A DNA stretch of 64,000 nucleotides from Phocaeicola dorei (GTDB taxonomy: Bacteria > Bacteroidota > Bacteroidia > Bacteroidales > Bacteroidaceae): NCBI RefSeq assembly GCF_013009555.1, contig NZ_CP046176.1, forward strand, positions 1,767,501 through 1,831,500, in the 5' to 3' direction. Below the pieces are notes generated by a model that worked only from the letters and a program-made list of their open reading frames with translations, was not told the origin of the DNA and searched no databases. How positions within the stretch are numbered: the stretch's first letter is position 1; every line of letters begins with the position of its first letter. A program made the translations under genes and the position numbers. Positions 36,579-45,787 of the stretch are shown in pieces.

Positions 36579-38723
36579 ATGAAAAACAGACTTGCCACTT
36601 TAGTCGGAGCACTTGCATTGAGTGCTGCCGCCTCCGCCCAGACCTGGATCTGGTATCCGGGTGATTATGAAATATGGCTGGGCAACCAGATGAACAACCG
36701 CCGTACGGAACGCGGTGCTTTTTTCCCTCCCTTCTGGAAAACAGACAGCCATTATGTGGTAGTGGAATTCAGCAAGAAATTGGACCTGGCGGAACCTGAA
36801 GAGATCTTCATTGCCGCCGAAGGAAAATACAATGTGAAATTGGACGGTAAACTGCAATTCGGTATGCCCTCCACCTTGAAACTCCCCGCAGGAAAACACA
36901 GTCTGAACATCAAAGTGTGGAATCAGTCCACTCCCCCCACTATTTATGTGAAAGGAAAAACCGTAAATACGGACAAAACTTGGAAAGTAACCTACGAGGA
37001 TAAAGAATGGATAGACGAAAGCGGAAAAGCCAGTGATACTTCTGCTACCGTTTATATGGATGCAGGGTGTTGGAACTTTGACGGAGCCACCCAACTGCCT
37101 TCCAAGTTTTCATTGGTTAGAAAACCGATGAAAGCAGTTTCCTCCACTCCCCGGAAAGAGGGGGTATTGTACGACTTCGGAAAAGAAACCTTTGGTTATA
37201 TCACTCTGAAAGATGTAAAGGGAAAAGGAACGATCCATATCTATTACGGTGAAAGTCCTGAAGAAGCCTTGGATACGGAATATTGCGAAACATTGGACAA
37301 ATTGCTGGCAGAGCCGGGGCAAATAACCGATCTGGCCATCCGGAATACACGGAAACTATACGATGAATATACTTTAGACAATAGCAAGGCTTTCCGTTAT
37401 GTCTATGTCACTTGCGATCCGGGAGTAACGATGCAGGACGTTTCCATGCAATACGAATACTTGCCCGAAGAGTACCGGGGCTCATTCAAATGTAATGACG
37501 AAGAGCTGAACCGCATTTGGGAAGTAGGAGCGTACACCATGCACCTTACTACCCGTGAATTCTTTATCGACGGCATCAAGCGCGACCGTTGGGTATGGAG
37601 TGGCGATGCCATCCAGAGTTATCTGATGAACTACTATCTGTTCTTCGATAATGAAACCGTGAAACGTACCATTTGGCTGCTTCGTGGAAAAGACCCTGTG
37701 ACCAGCCACAGCAATACCATTATGGACTACACCTTCTATTGGTTTCTCAGTATTTACGATTATTATATGTATTCTGGTGACAAAGACTTTGTAACCCAAC
37801 TCTATCCGCGTATGCAAAGCATGATGGACTATGTATTGGGACGTACCAACGCCAACGGTATGGTGGAAGGTATGACCGGTGACTGGGTATTCGTAGACTG
37901 GGCAGACGGTTATCTGGACAAGAAGGGCGAACTCTCCTTTGAGCAAGTCTTGTTCTGCAAAAGTTTGGAAACCATGGCGCTTTGTGCCAGTCTGGCCGGC
38001 AATACGGCAGACAAAACCAAGTATGAGAAACTGGCTTCCGCTTTACGTTCCAAGCTGGAACCCGCTTTCTGGAATGAGCAGAAACAAGCGATGGTACACA
38101 ACCGTATTCAGGGAAAGCAGAGTGAGTCCGTTACCCGTTACGCCAATATGTTCTCTGTCTTCTTCAATTATCTGAATGCCGATAAACAGCAGGCCATCAA
38201 ACACTCCGTATTGCAGAATGACAGTATTTTGAAAATCACCACTCCTTATATGCGTTTCTATGAACTGGAAGCGCTGTGCGCCTTGGGCGAACAAGAATCG
38301 GTAATGAAAGAAATGAAAGCCTATTGGGGCGGTATGTTGAAAGAAGGAGCTACCAGTTTTTGGGAGAAATACAATCCCGAAGAAACAGGTACCCAGCATT
38401 TGGCCATGTACGGACGTCCATACGGCAAGAGCCTCTGCCATGCATGGGGAGCCAGCCCCATCTATTTGTTGGGCAAATACTATCTGGGAGTAAAACCCAC
38501 CAAACCCGGTTACGAGGAATACTCCGTCACCCCTTGTCTGGGCGGGTTGAAATGGATGGAAGGAACAGTACCTACTCCATACGGCAATATCCATATCTAT
38601 ATGGATAAGAAAGTAATCCGTATCAAGTCCGACGGCGGAAAGGGAATACTGAACATTCCAACCCGGAAAGGAATGAAAGCCATGACCATAGAACCCGGAA
38701 AAGAACAAGTATTCAAATACTAA
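36579..38723 (+). CDS. GH78 alpha-L-rhamnosidase
   Basis: 714-residue secreted enzyme, signal ending near AAASAQ. Beta domains at about 20-300 (YVVVEFSKKLDLAEPEEIF; VLYDFGKETFGYITLKDV) precede an (alpha/alpha)6 catalytic domain with FFIDGIKRDRWVWSGD (about 328-343; the general-acid region, RDRW in place of the more usual RDER) and GATSFWEKYNPEE (about 590-602, catalytic Glu). C-terminal beta sandwich at about 640-714. Rhamnosidase in the RG-II cluster, 14 bases after GH141. Last gene of the hydrolase run. Confidence 0.87.
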   Translation: MKNRLATLVGALALSAAASAQTWIWYPGDYEIWLGNQMNNRRTERGAFFPPFWKTDSHYVVVEFSKKLDLAEPEEIFIAAEGKYNVKLDGKLQFGMPSTLKLPAGKHSLNIKVWNQSTPPTIYVKGKTVNTDKTWKVTYEDKEWIDESGKASDTSATVYMDAGCWNFDGATQLPSKFSLVRKPMKAVSSTPRKEGVLYDFGKETFGYITLKDVKGKGTIHIYYGESPEEALDTEYCETLDKLLAEPGQITDLAIRNTRKLYDEYTLDNSKAFRYVYVTCDPGVTMQDVSMQYEYLPEEYRGSFKCNDEELNRIWEVGAYTMHLTTREFFIDGIKRDRWVWSGDAIQSYLMNYYLFFDNETVKRTIWLLRGKDPVTSHSNTIMDYTFYWFLSIYDYYMYSGDKDFVTQLYPRMQSMMDYVLGRTNANGMVEGMTGDWVFVDWADGYLDKKGELSFEQVLFCKSLETMALCASLAGNTADKTKYEKLASALRSKLEPAFWNEQKQAMVHNRIQGKQSESVTRYANMFSVFFNYLNADKQQAIKHSVLQNDSILKITTPYMRFYELEALCALGEQESVMKEMKAYWGGMLKEGATSFWEKYNPEETGTQHLAMYGRPYGKSLCHAWGASPIYLLGKYYLGVKPTKPGYEEYSVTPCLGGLKWMEGTVPTPYGNIHIYMDKKVIRIKSDGGKGILNIPTRKGMKAMTIEPGKEQVFKY

Positions 38724-38741
38724 TGGTATAGATCAAAAAAA

Positions 38742-38819
38742 GGTGATACCTACCTTCCCAGGCGGGTATCACCAACACTACTTCGTAAGTTTCCGTTATC
38801 CGCTGATAACAGTACTTAC
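38742..38819 (-). terminator. Two stem-loops closing the convergent hydrolase and capsule operons
   Basis: GGTGATACC (38742-38750) pairs with GGTATCACC (38765-38773); on the - strand the stem is followed by a seven-T run, so it terminates the polysaccharide operon. A second structured hairpin (GTAAGT..TTATC / GATAA..ACTTAC, 38785-38819) lies just upstream on that strand. Confidence 0.7.
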
Positions 38820-38884
38820 CTCTGATCTAACATTAGTTTTCTTATGGGCTTCCCCCTGTATCACTACATTCGGAAGCGGGGATT

Positions 38885-39313
38885 CTACATCTTGGAAAAA
38901 AGTATCTTCCAAAAGCTTCGCTTTTTATTCTCTTCTTTATTATCTGAACTTTGATAAATATCTTCGTATCCCCATTTGTCATGGATCATTCTGTAAATTA
39001 TCCCCCATTCGGGCAGTCCTCCCAGATTGCGGTCATCAATAAACAAATCCGCCTTCAGTTTTCTGGAATAATGATCACTTTCCAGGGTTTCTTCCGCATA
39101 ATTGCTGTTTACGGCATAAAATTCCAATCCACGCTCCCGGCAGAAATCCACGGCCTCCTGTAATAATTTACCTTCCCGTACACTCCACAGAATAAGGCGG
39201 TGTCGTTCCTGTTGTAGTTTTTTCAGCGTTTCTATGGCAAAGGGTAGTTCCCTGCCTATTTCGGGATATTTATGCTCCACTATTGTGCCGTCAAAATCAA
39301 CTGCTATAATCAT
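38885..39313 (-). CDS. HAD-like hydrolase (BT0820-type)
   Basis: 142-residue small haloacid-dehalogenase-fold protein: motif I AVDFDGTIVEH (about 4-14), motif II region LILWSVREG, and metal-binding LFIDDRNLGG (about 90-99). It lacks a large cap domain. The founding structure is from Bacteroides; the substrate is unknown, a sugar phosphate or nucleotide being plausible. It is the last gene of the polysaccharide operon, three bases after manC. Its C-terminus is basic (KEENKKRSFWKILFSKM). Confidence 0.82.
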   Translation of the reverse strand: MIIAVDFDGTIVEHKYPEIGRELPFAIETLKKLQQERHRLILWSVREGKLLQEAVDFCRERGLEFYAVNSNYAEETLESDHYSRKLKADLFIDDRNLGGLPEWGIIYRMIHDKWGYEDIYQSSDNKEENKKRSFWKILFSKM

Positions 39314-39316
39314 TCC

Positions 39317-40360
39317 TTATGCTTTCGAAAATTCTTTAATACGCTGCTCCTCTGCCAGTTTGCATATCAGCAGGGTTCCCTCTTTCTCGGCTATGATATA
39401 TCCGTCCAGTCCTTGTATTACCGCTTGTTTTAAATGCGGTGTGTGTACAATGCAGTTATTACATTCATACAATCGGATATTTTCGCCTACGATGGCATTG
39501 TTCCGGTTATCTTTGGGCAGCAAGGAATGTAATGAGCCCCAACTGCCCAGATCAGACCATCCGAACTCTGCCGGCAATACATAAATCCGTTCCGCTTTTT
39601 CCATTACGGCATAATCTATGGATATACTTTCACAAGTAGGGAACAGCTTTTCTATGGTTTCTTTTTCCCTTTCGGTATAGAACTCCGGATAAATCCTGTC
39701 GAACACCTCGGCGATGCCCGGTGCATAACGGCGTATAGCCTCTTCTATGGTTTTTACATTCCATACAAAAATCCCTGCATTCCAGAAATAATTCCCGGCG
39801 TCCACATATTGCTGTGCCGTTTTCAAATCCGGTTTCTCTTTGAATTCATCCACTTTCCGTATATCCTGATCCACCTCTTCTCCTGCGGCTATATATCCGT
39901 ATCCTGTTTCCGGGCGGCAAGGTTTGATACCTATGGTTACAATGGCCTTGCTTTGATCTGTCATCAGCAGTGCCTTGGCTATCGCCCGGCGGAATTCATC
40001 CGTATTGATAACCAATGCATCCGCAGGAGTCACTACAATATTGGCGTCAGGGTGGTGTTTTTTGATTTTCCAGCAAGCGTATGTGATGCAGGGTGCCGTG
40101 TTACGTGCAACCGGCTCCGTCAGTATATGATGAGGCGGCACAGATGGCAATTGTTTCCTTACTGTCTCCTTGTACTTTTCCGAAGTCACTATCCATATAT
40201 TATCCGGAATGCACAACCCTTGAAAGCGTTCCACTGTCAGTTGGATCAGGCTTTTGCCACATCCCGTTACATCAATGAACTGTTTGGGACATTCCGGCGT
40301 ACTCATGGGCCAGAAGCGGCTTCCTATGCCGCCTGCCATGATAACGATATGAGTTTCCAT
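39317..40360 (-). CDS. manC: Mannose-1-phosphate guanylyltransferase
   Basis: Makes GDP-mannose, the precursor of GDP-L-fucose. 347 residues: nucleotidyltransferase domain with the signature IVIMAGGIGSRFWPMSTPE (about 5-23) and VVTPADALV (about 109-117), the catalytic YFWNAGIFVWN (about 192-202), and a short C-terminal left-handed helix domain. There is no phosphomannose isomerase fusion. Gene order gmd-fcl-manC is a standard GDP-fucose set. Confidence 0.93.
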   Translation of the reverse strand: METHIVIMAGGIGSRFWPMSTPECPKQFIDVTGCGKSLIQLTVERFQGLCIPDNIWIVTSEKYKETVRKQLPSVPPHHILTEPVARNTAPCITYACWKIKKHHPDANIVVTPADALVINTDEFRRAIAKALLMTDQSKAIVTIGIKPCRPETGYGYIAAGEEVDQDIRKVDEFKEKPDLKTAQQYVDAGNYFWNAGIFVWNVKTIEEAIRRYAPGIAEVFDRIYPEFYTEREKETIEKLFPTCESISIDYAVMEKAERIYVLPAEFGWSDLGSWGSLHSLLPKDNRNNAIVGENIRLYECNNCIVHTPHLKQAVIQGLDGYIIAEKEGTLLICKLAEEQRIKEFSKA

Positions 40361-40374
40361 AACGCGTATGTTCT

Positions 40375-41457
40375 TTATTTCTTTTTATATTCCAGATACC
40401 ATTGGTACATCTTGTGCACCCCTTCCTCTATGTCTATTTTGTGATGCCATCCCAATTCGTGCAATTTGGTCACATCAGTCAGTTTGCGCATGGTGCCGTC
40501 CGGTTTCTCCGGATTGAATGTAATGTTGCCTTTATATCCCGTCTCCTTTACTATCAGATGAGCTAGGCTGGCGATGGAGATTTCTTTTCCCGTACCGATG
40601 TTGATGTGGCAGTTGCGTATCTCTTTTGTGCCGGGACGGTAAGTATCTTTAAAGTCCACATGCTCCATGATGAATACACTGGCATCCGCCATTTCCTCAC
40701 TCCATAAGAATTCGCGCAGTGGCGTGCCTGTTCCCCACAGTTCCACCCCGTCCTTGCTGATACCGTAGCTTTTCAGGATAGCCAGTATCTCCTCTGTTCT
40801 GCTCTCTCCGTTTATACCTTCCACCGGACGCATGTCCAGATCATAGCGTATGTTCTCCCAGTTATCTTCGTTCAAGCATTTGGCAAGATGTATTTTCCGG
40901 ATCATGGCAGGTAGCACATGGCTGCGTTCCAGATTGAAATTATCATTGGGACCATACAGGTTCGTAGGCATAACAGCGATATAGTTAGTACCATATTGCA
41001 AGTTGAAACTCTCGCACATTTTCAGACCCGCTATTTTGGCGATGGCGTATGGCTCATTCGTATATTCCAGCGGGGAGGTGAGGAGAGCATCCTCCTTCAT
41101 AGGCTGTTGTGCGTTTCTGGGATAAATGCAGGTACTTCCCAGAAACAATAATTTCTTCACTCCGTGACGGAAGCTTTCTCCTATCACGTTCTGTTGTATT
41201 TGCAGGTTCTTATAGATAAAGTCCGCCCTGTATGTACTGTTTGCCATGATACCTCCCACGTGGGCGGCGGCAAGGATTACATAGTCCGGTCTTTCTTGGT
41301 CAAAGAAGTCCTTTACGGCAACCCCGTCCAGTAAGTCCAGTTCCTTGTGACTTCTGCCGGTCAGGTTGGTGTAGCCTTTTTCTTGCAGGTTACGCCAAAT
41401 AGCGGAGCCCACGAGTCCGTGGTGCCCTGCTATATAAATTTTGGCTGATTTCTCCAT
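40375..41457 (-). CDS. fcl: GDP-L-fucose synthase
   Basis: NADPH-dependent epimerase-reductase making GDP-L-fucose from GDP-4-keto-6-deoxymannose. 360 residues, SDR extended type: GHHGLVGSAIWRNL (about 12-25), AAHVGGIMAN (about 64-73), Ser/Tyr/Lys active site in LGSTCIYP and YAIAKIAGLKMCE (about 137-149). 14 bases after manC's end and 19 from gmd. Confidence 0.95.
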   Translation of the reverse strand: MEKSAKIYIAGHHGLVGSAIWRNLQEKGYTNLTGRSHKELDLLDGVAVKDFFDQERPDYVILAAAHVGGIMANSTYRADFIYKNLQIQQNVIGESFRHGVKKLLFLGSTCIYPRNAQQPMKEDALLTSPLEYTNEPYAIAKIAGLKMCESFNLQYGTNYIAVMPTNLYGPNDNFNLERSHVLPAMIRKIHLAKCLNEDNWENIRYDLDMRPVEGINGESRTEEILAILKSYGISKDGVELWGTGTPLREFLWSEEMADASVFIMEHVDFKDTYRPGTKEIRNCHINIGTGKEISIASLAHLIVKETGYKGNITFNPEKPDGTMRKLTDVTKLHELGWHHKIDIEEGVHKMYQWYLEYKKK

Positions 41458-41476
41458 TGAAATTTTAACTAATGAT

Positions 41477-42556
41477 TTAACAGCTTGCTTTAAGATGGAG
41501 TTTCTTCACGAATTTCATATCGTGTTTCACCATGATTCCCACCAGTTCCTCAAATGAAGTCTTGCGGGGATTCCATCCCAGTAACGTTTTGGCTTTGGTA
41601 GGATCTCCCAGTAATTGTTCCACCTCTGCCGGGCGGAAATATTTGGGATCCACCTCTACCAGCACCTTGCCTGTAGCTGTGTCAATACCCTTCTCGTTCA
41701 CACCTTCACCTTCCCAGTGCAAGTCGATGCCCACTTCCTTGAAAGCAAGGGTGGCAAATTCGCGTACAGTGTGATATTCTCCGGTGGCGATAACAAAGTC
41801 TTCGGGCGTATCGTGTTGCAGAATCAGCCACATACATTCCACATAGTCTTTGGCGTATCCCCAGTCGCGCAGGGAATTCAGATTTCCCAAGTACAGTTTA
41901 TCTTGGAATCCTTGTGCGATGCGTGCTGCCGCCAGGGTAATTTTCCGGGTAACAAAAGTTTCGCCCCGGCGTTCACTTTCGTGATTGAACAAAATGCCGT
42001 TTACGGCAAACATGCCATAGCTTTCGCGGTAATTCTTGGTTATCCAGAAACCATATTGCTTGGCTACTCCGTATGGAGAACGGGGATAGAAAGGAGTTGT
42101 CTCTTTCTGAGGAACTTCCTGTACCAGTCCGAAAAGTTCCGAAGTAGATGCCTGATAAATCTTGGTTTTCTTTTCCAGTCCCAATATACGTACCGCCTCC
42201 AGCATACGCAGCGTACCTACCGCATCCGCTTCCGCTGTGTATTCGGGCACATCGAAGCTTACTTTTACATGGCTTTGTGCGGCCAGATTATAAATCTCGT
42301 CAGGTTGTACAGACTGTATGATGCGTATCAGTGAGCTGCTGTCCGTCATATCCCCCCAATGCAGGTTCACCAGTCGGTTCTGCTTCATATCCCGCACCCA
42401 TTCGTCCAGATACAGATGTTCTATACGTGCGGTGTTGAATGAAGAAGAACGTCTCAGAATACCATGTACTTCGTATCCTTTTTCTATCAGGAACTCGGCC
42501 AGGAACGAACCGTCCTGACCTGTGATACCTGAAATCAATGCTACTTTTTTACTCAT
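41477..42556 (-). CDS. gmd: GDP-mannose 4,6-dehydratase
   Basis: First enzyme of GDP-L-fucose synthesis. 359 residues: [18 protein letters not shown] (about 6-23), [12 protein letters not shown] (about 90-101), the Thr-Glu-Tyr-Lys active site in ASTSELFG and [13 protein letters not shown], and [18 protein letters not shown] (about 190-207). Full length. Together with fcl and manC it implies a fucose-containing product, or fucose supply to other glycoconjugates of the cell. Confidence 0.96.
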   Translation of the reverse strand: MSKKVALISGITGQDGSFLAEFLIEKGYEVHGILRRSSSFNTARIEHLYLDEWVRDMKQNRLVNLHWGDMTDSSSLIRIIQSVQPDEIYNLAAQSHVKVSFDVPEYTAEADAVGTLRMLEAVRILGLEKKTKIYQASTSELFGLVQEVPQKETTPFYPRSPYGVAKQYGFWITKNYRESYGMFAVNGILFNHESERRGETFVTRKITLAAARIAQGFQDKLYLGNLNSLRDWGYAKDYVECMWLILQHDTPEDFVIATGEYHTVREFATLAFKEVGIDLHWEGEGVNEKGIDTATGKVLVEVDPKYFRPAEVEQLLGDPTKAKTLLGWNPRKTSFEELVGIMVKHDMKFVKKLHLKASC

Positions 42557-42582
42557 ATTTTGTATTAATTGAAAAGACTGTT

Positions 42583-43809
42583 TTAGCCTATAGAGCCACC
42601 ACCATGCATACTTGAACTTTGGTTGGTATAAACAAATTCCACTCCCAGATAATGTTTAACTTTTACAGTAACCTTTTTACCGGCAATAGAGAAAGTGTAC
42701 TCTTTTTCTACATATTTGGCTTTGCAAGAGAAATACAGAATATAGTCACCGCTTACGTGGGCTGTAAAGGTCTTGTTTACGGTGTATACACCTTCCGATC
42801 CACCTTCTTGTGCGGCTATGGCAGCTTTCACCAATGAAAGAGCGCCTTCATCCAGTCCGGATGCAGAGATTTCCCATCCTAATTTGGCAGTATAAGGAAT
42901 ATCATAAGTAGTAGCGCTCATATTTCCTGCGTTACTGTAGCTGTCTTCTTTCAATATTTCATCGTTCTTGGTTTCGCTGACATTCTTTTCACTCTTTACA
43001 CGGATAGAATAATCCTTATTCAGTGAACTTCCCTTTTTGATGGCAGCTATGTAGCTGTTGGTCGCTTTATCAAAAGCGGCGTCGGCATATTTCTTCCAGT
43101 CACCGATAGCACGTGCGTTAGTCTTTTCGTATACCTCTACTTCGTCAAAATAATAATCGCTGGAACTAGCATTGGCTACAGACAAGGTAACATCCTGATT
43201 TAAGGCTGCATCCTGGCTGGAACTGATAGCAATATTAGTCATGGGAATCGCTTCTTCCTTACTGCCCGGAGTCACATCGGTTGCAACAGCTTCCAGATAC
43301 GGAGTAAGAGTTACATCGGTAGCGGTTGATACGGCACCGGCGGGAATAGTCAATACGGTCTGGGCATCTTCTGTTTCCCCTTCTCCTTTTTCTGTAATCA
43401 CTTTATCACTTTCAGGATCAACAGCTACAGCCACGCCTTCCTTGCTCATAGTCACGTTCAGTGTTACTAGACTTCTGTTGGTAGCGTTGTTAGCTATTTC
43501 TACTGATGCGTCAGAAACAGTTCTATATCCCTCCTTGGCAAAGCTCACCGTATAAGTTTTCTTATCTTTTACCGTCAGTGAATATTGACCGTTTTCGTCT
43601 GTGGTTGCGGTAGCCTCTCCCGCTGTTACGCTGACCCCGTCCAGTGCGGCATTATCCGCTACTACTTTACCTTCAATGTAATATTCCACATTTTCGCTTA
43701 CAGGGTCAACTACAATTTCCGGTTCTTTGTCGTCATCCCCGCAGCTTATTAACCCCAAACTTGCTACAAACAGCAGCAAACCTGTTTTAAAAAACTTGCT
43801 TGTTCTCAT
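42583..43809 (-). CDS. Surface-type lipoprotein with carboxypeptidase-regulatory-like domain
   Basis: 408-residue lipoprotein of unknown function. Lipobox LISC (Cys about 22) followed directly by GDDDKEPE, an acidic stretch like the lipoprotein export signal that sends Bacteroides lipoproteins to the cell surface. Residues about 45-120 form a CarboxypepD_reg-like beta sandwich ([29 protein letters not shown]). The rest is beta-rich with Thr/Ser/Asp and may hold a second sandwich. The C-terminus ends in MHGGGSIG. Its place between gmd and the YjbH pair suggests a role in anchoring or exporting the polysaccharide; that is inference from position. Confidence 0.7.
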   Translation of the reverse strand: MRTSKFFKTGLLLFVASLGLISCGDDDKEPEIVVDPVSENVEYYIEGKVVADNAALDGVSVTAGEATATTDENGQYSLTVKDKKTYTVSFAKEGYRTVSDASVEIANNATNRSLVTLNVTMSKEGVAVAVDPESDKVITEKGEGETEDAQTVLTIPAGAVSTATDVTLTPYLEAVATDVTPGSKEEAIPMTNIAISSSQDAALNQDVTLSVANASSSDYYFDEVEVYEKTNARAIGDWKKYADAAFDKATNSYIAAIKKGSSLNKDYSIRVKSEKNVSETKNDEILKEDSYSNAGNMSATTYDIPYTAKLGWEISASGLDEGALSLVKAAIAAQEGGSEGVYTVNKTFTAHVSGDYILYFSCKAKYVEKEYTFSIAGKKVTVKVKHYLGVEFVYTNQSSSMHGGGSIG

Positions 43810-43836
43810 TTTTCTTCGTTTTTAAAAATTAGTAAT

Positions 43837-45054
43837 CTATTTATTTGCTTCCTTTATCAGGAAATAGCGTATATATTCCGGTTGGAAAAACCGGTTACTC
43901 CGGTTCTCATCAGGTCGGGTGCGATAAGTTTCCCCCATTTTTTCATCCGCATATCTGCCCCAGGATTCCATACTGTATTCCATGGCAAAATAATCCGCTT
44001 GCCTGACACGCACCCCCCGGTTACGGCTCCACTTCTTGCCGGGCAGAGGGATGGCAAAATGGAATCCTCCGTTTATTTCCCCATCGGTATACATTCCATA
44101 CACGCCGATGGCATATTCTCCGAAATGGCGGGTGCAGTCGCCTCTTACTCCATAATCCCCATATAGATAACGTGCAGCTTGCAAATCAAATTGCAAATTG
44201 AAGCGAGGTTCATACACAGATGCTTTCAGTGCGGCATTCATCCGCAGTTTCCGGCTGATATACCATCCTTCGTCGTCGGTCAGCACAGATTGCACGGTAG
44301 CTCCTGCCATAGCTTCCAGTTCCAGTCTGCCATTCGCTGTGCGGTATTTCATCTCCGCTTGTGCCCCCATGCGGTTGTTGGTAAAGTTTCCTGCGGTTAC
44401 TCGCCCCAAAAATCCTTTGCCGAAGCAAAACTCTTGCGACAGTGCAATCACTCCGGGACGTATCTTCTTATATTGTCCTTTTAGGTTGGTCGCTACCGGG
44501 AATACCACTTGCGCTGTCAGTTCCGCCCCTTTCCATAAAGCCATTTCTACGGCTGGAGCCAGGTTGACATAGTAAGTATAAAGTCGGTCAAAGCTGGAGT
44601 TTTCCAGTTTTACTTCCGGATAGACCACAATGTCTACTTTCCCTGCCGATGAATTGAGTGTCCGGTGTGTCTTTTTCAGTACCTCCATCGCTTCATCGGT
44701 ATCATAACTGATTCCCATCTGTCGGTACACTTCCCCTATGGTAATCTGTTTCTCTTTATATTCGGTTATCACCTTATCGCTCAGCGTAATGCATAGCTGG
44801 GGGATACTGTGCTCCAACACCACCATTTGCAGATTTCCCCCGTACATTCCTTCCATGGCTGCTTCGATGGCTTTGCCTATTCCCCGGTAAGTACCTCTAT
44901 ATACATTGTCTTCAAAAGCAATCGTTGTGTTGCCGTTCACCTCCGTTACCGTTTGTATGTTCTCCATTCCCAGTTGCTGTAGTTTCTCGGCCACTTGTGC
45001 CCGGAGGGAGATGCTCCATGCCGAAAGGAGGATTGCTATTAAATATTTGCTCAT
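43837..45054 (-). CDS. YjbH/GfcD-like outer-membrane protein, C-terminal part
   Basis: 405-residue exported protein (signal ends near ISLRAQ). Resembles the C-terminal half of proteobacterial YjbH/GfcD: a soluble N-terminal domain (QVAEKLQQLGMENIQTV, ITIGEVYRQMG) followed by barrel strands such as GKGFLGRVTAGNFTNNRMG, FNLQFDLQAARYLYGDYG and GGFHFAIPLPG. Proteobacterial YjbH is one chain of about 700 residues; here the N-terminal part is the adjacent upstream gene, four bases away. Both should sit in the outer membrane and take part in polysaccharide secretion. Confidence 0.72.
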   Translation of the reverse strand: MSKYLIAILLSAWSISLRAQVAEKLQQLGMENIQTVTEVNGNTTIAFEDNVYRGTYRGIGKAIEAAMEGMYGGNLQMVVLEHSIPQLCITLSDKVITEYKEKQITIGEVYRQMGISYDTDEAMEVLKKTHRTLNSSAGKVDIVVYPEVKLENSSFDRLYTYYVNLAPAVEMALWKGAELTAQVVFPVATNLKGQYKKIRPGVIALSQEFCFGKGFLGRVTAGNFTNNRMGAQAEMKYRTANGRLELEAMAGATVQSVLTDDEGWYISRKLRMNAALKASVYEPRFNLQFDLQAARYLYGDYGVRGDCTRHFGEYAIGVYGMYTDGEINGGFHFAIPLPGKKWSRNRGVRVRQADYFAMEYSMESWGRYADEKMGETYRTRPDENRSNRFFQPEYIRYFLIKEANK

Positions 45055-45058
45055 TGCG

Positions 45059-45787
45059 TCAATGTATTAGGGTACACTCATAGCGTATACCACCCGATAC
45101 GCAAGTAAAATCGTGGGTAAAAGCATGCATGGACAAATGTTTCCACAGCCTGACAGCTGCTCCCACATTCACCCCGTCCGAGTCATATTCGGCCATCATC
45201 TTCAACTCTTTGCAGAAAGCGGGTATATAGCTTATCCCTCCGAATACACCTTTGTATTTATTGCCGAACCATTTGGTATTACTGTTCTTCCCACCTTCCA
45301 GATAATATCCCAAAGAAGCTGAGAGATAATGCTCTCCTCCCAGATGGAATCCTTTCGTTATCACTCCATAGTAAGATTGAAAAGTGTTGGCTCCTTTATC
45401 CGCTATCGGATCATTGGCTCCCAGTGCTATTCCCGGCAGAAACTTTCCTTCTTTCCACACACACAGCCGGATGGAGTAGGAACGATCCTGCTGATTGTAT
45501 TTAGGCTTGGATGATATATAGTCCCCTTTTATTAAAGTTTCCCGATAGGCAAGCTCCAGAAAGGAAAAGAAACTGATGCTCACAAAGTAATTTCCTGTGT
45601 TGTAGTCGAATCGTGCAGGCATCATCTGTTTGGGCAGATAATTTCCTCCCAACATCACTGTTCCCGGCTTCTGCCTGTCGGCGGTAGGAATATTCATCAT
45701 ACCGGTAGTTCCCAGCATATATTGTGCTTGTATATGCTGATGAACTCCGATAATCAGCAAGGTTAGAACTAGTAAACGTATTTTCAT
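45059..45787 (-). CDS. YjbH/GfcD-like outer-membrane protein, N-terminal part
   Basis: 242-residue exported protein (signal ends near HQHIQAQ). The segment GTTGMMNIPTADRQKPGTVM (about 26-45) is the family hallmark, where proteobacterial YjbH has a GLIQMPTAR-type start, followed by barrel strands (YFVSISFFSFLELAYRETL) and a closing region ending in YECTLIH. Its stop lies four bases before the second part. It overlaps the upstream GT2 stop by four bases. Confidence 0.75.
   Translation of the reverse strand: MKIRLLVLTLLIIGVHQHIQAQYMLGTTGMMNIPTADRQKPGTVMLGGNYLPKQMMPARFDYNTGNYFVSISFFSFLELAYRETLIKGDYISSKPKYNQQDRSYSIRLCVWKEGKFLPGIALGANDPIADKGANTFQSYYGVITKGFHLGGEHYLSASLGYYLEGGKNSNTKWFGNKYKGVFGGISYIPAFCKELKMMAEYDSDGVNVGAAVRLWKHLSMHAFTHDFTCVSGGIRYECTLIH

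Noticed and set aside
23079..38708. Many antisense frames of 60-255 codons opposite the hydrolase genes
   Set aside because: They are shadows of codon usage in the + strand genes; none has a family signature or a separate promoter.
43837..45787. Frameshift artefact splitting a single YjbH gene
   Set aside because: The downstream part has its own start codon and a clear signal peptide, so two genuine genes are more likely.
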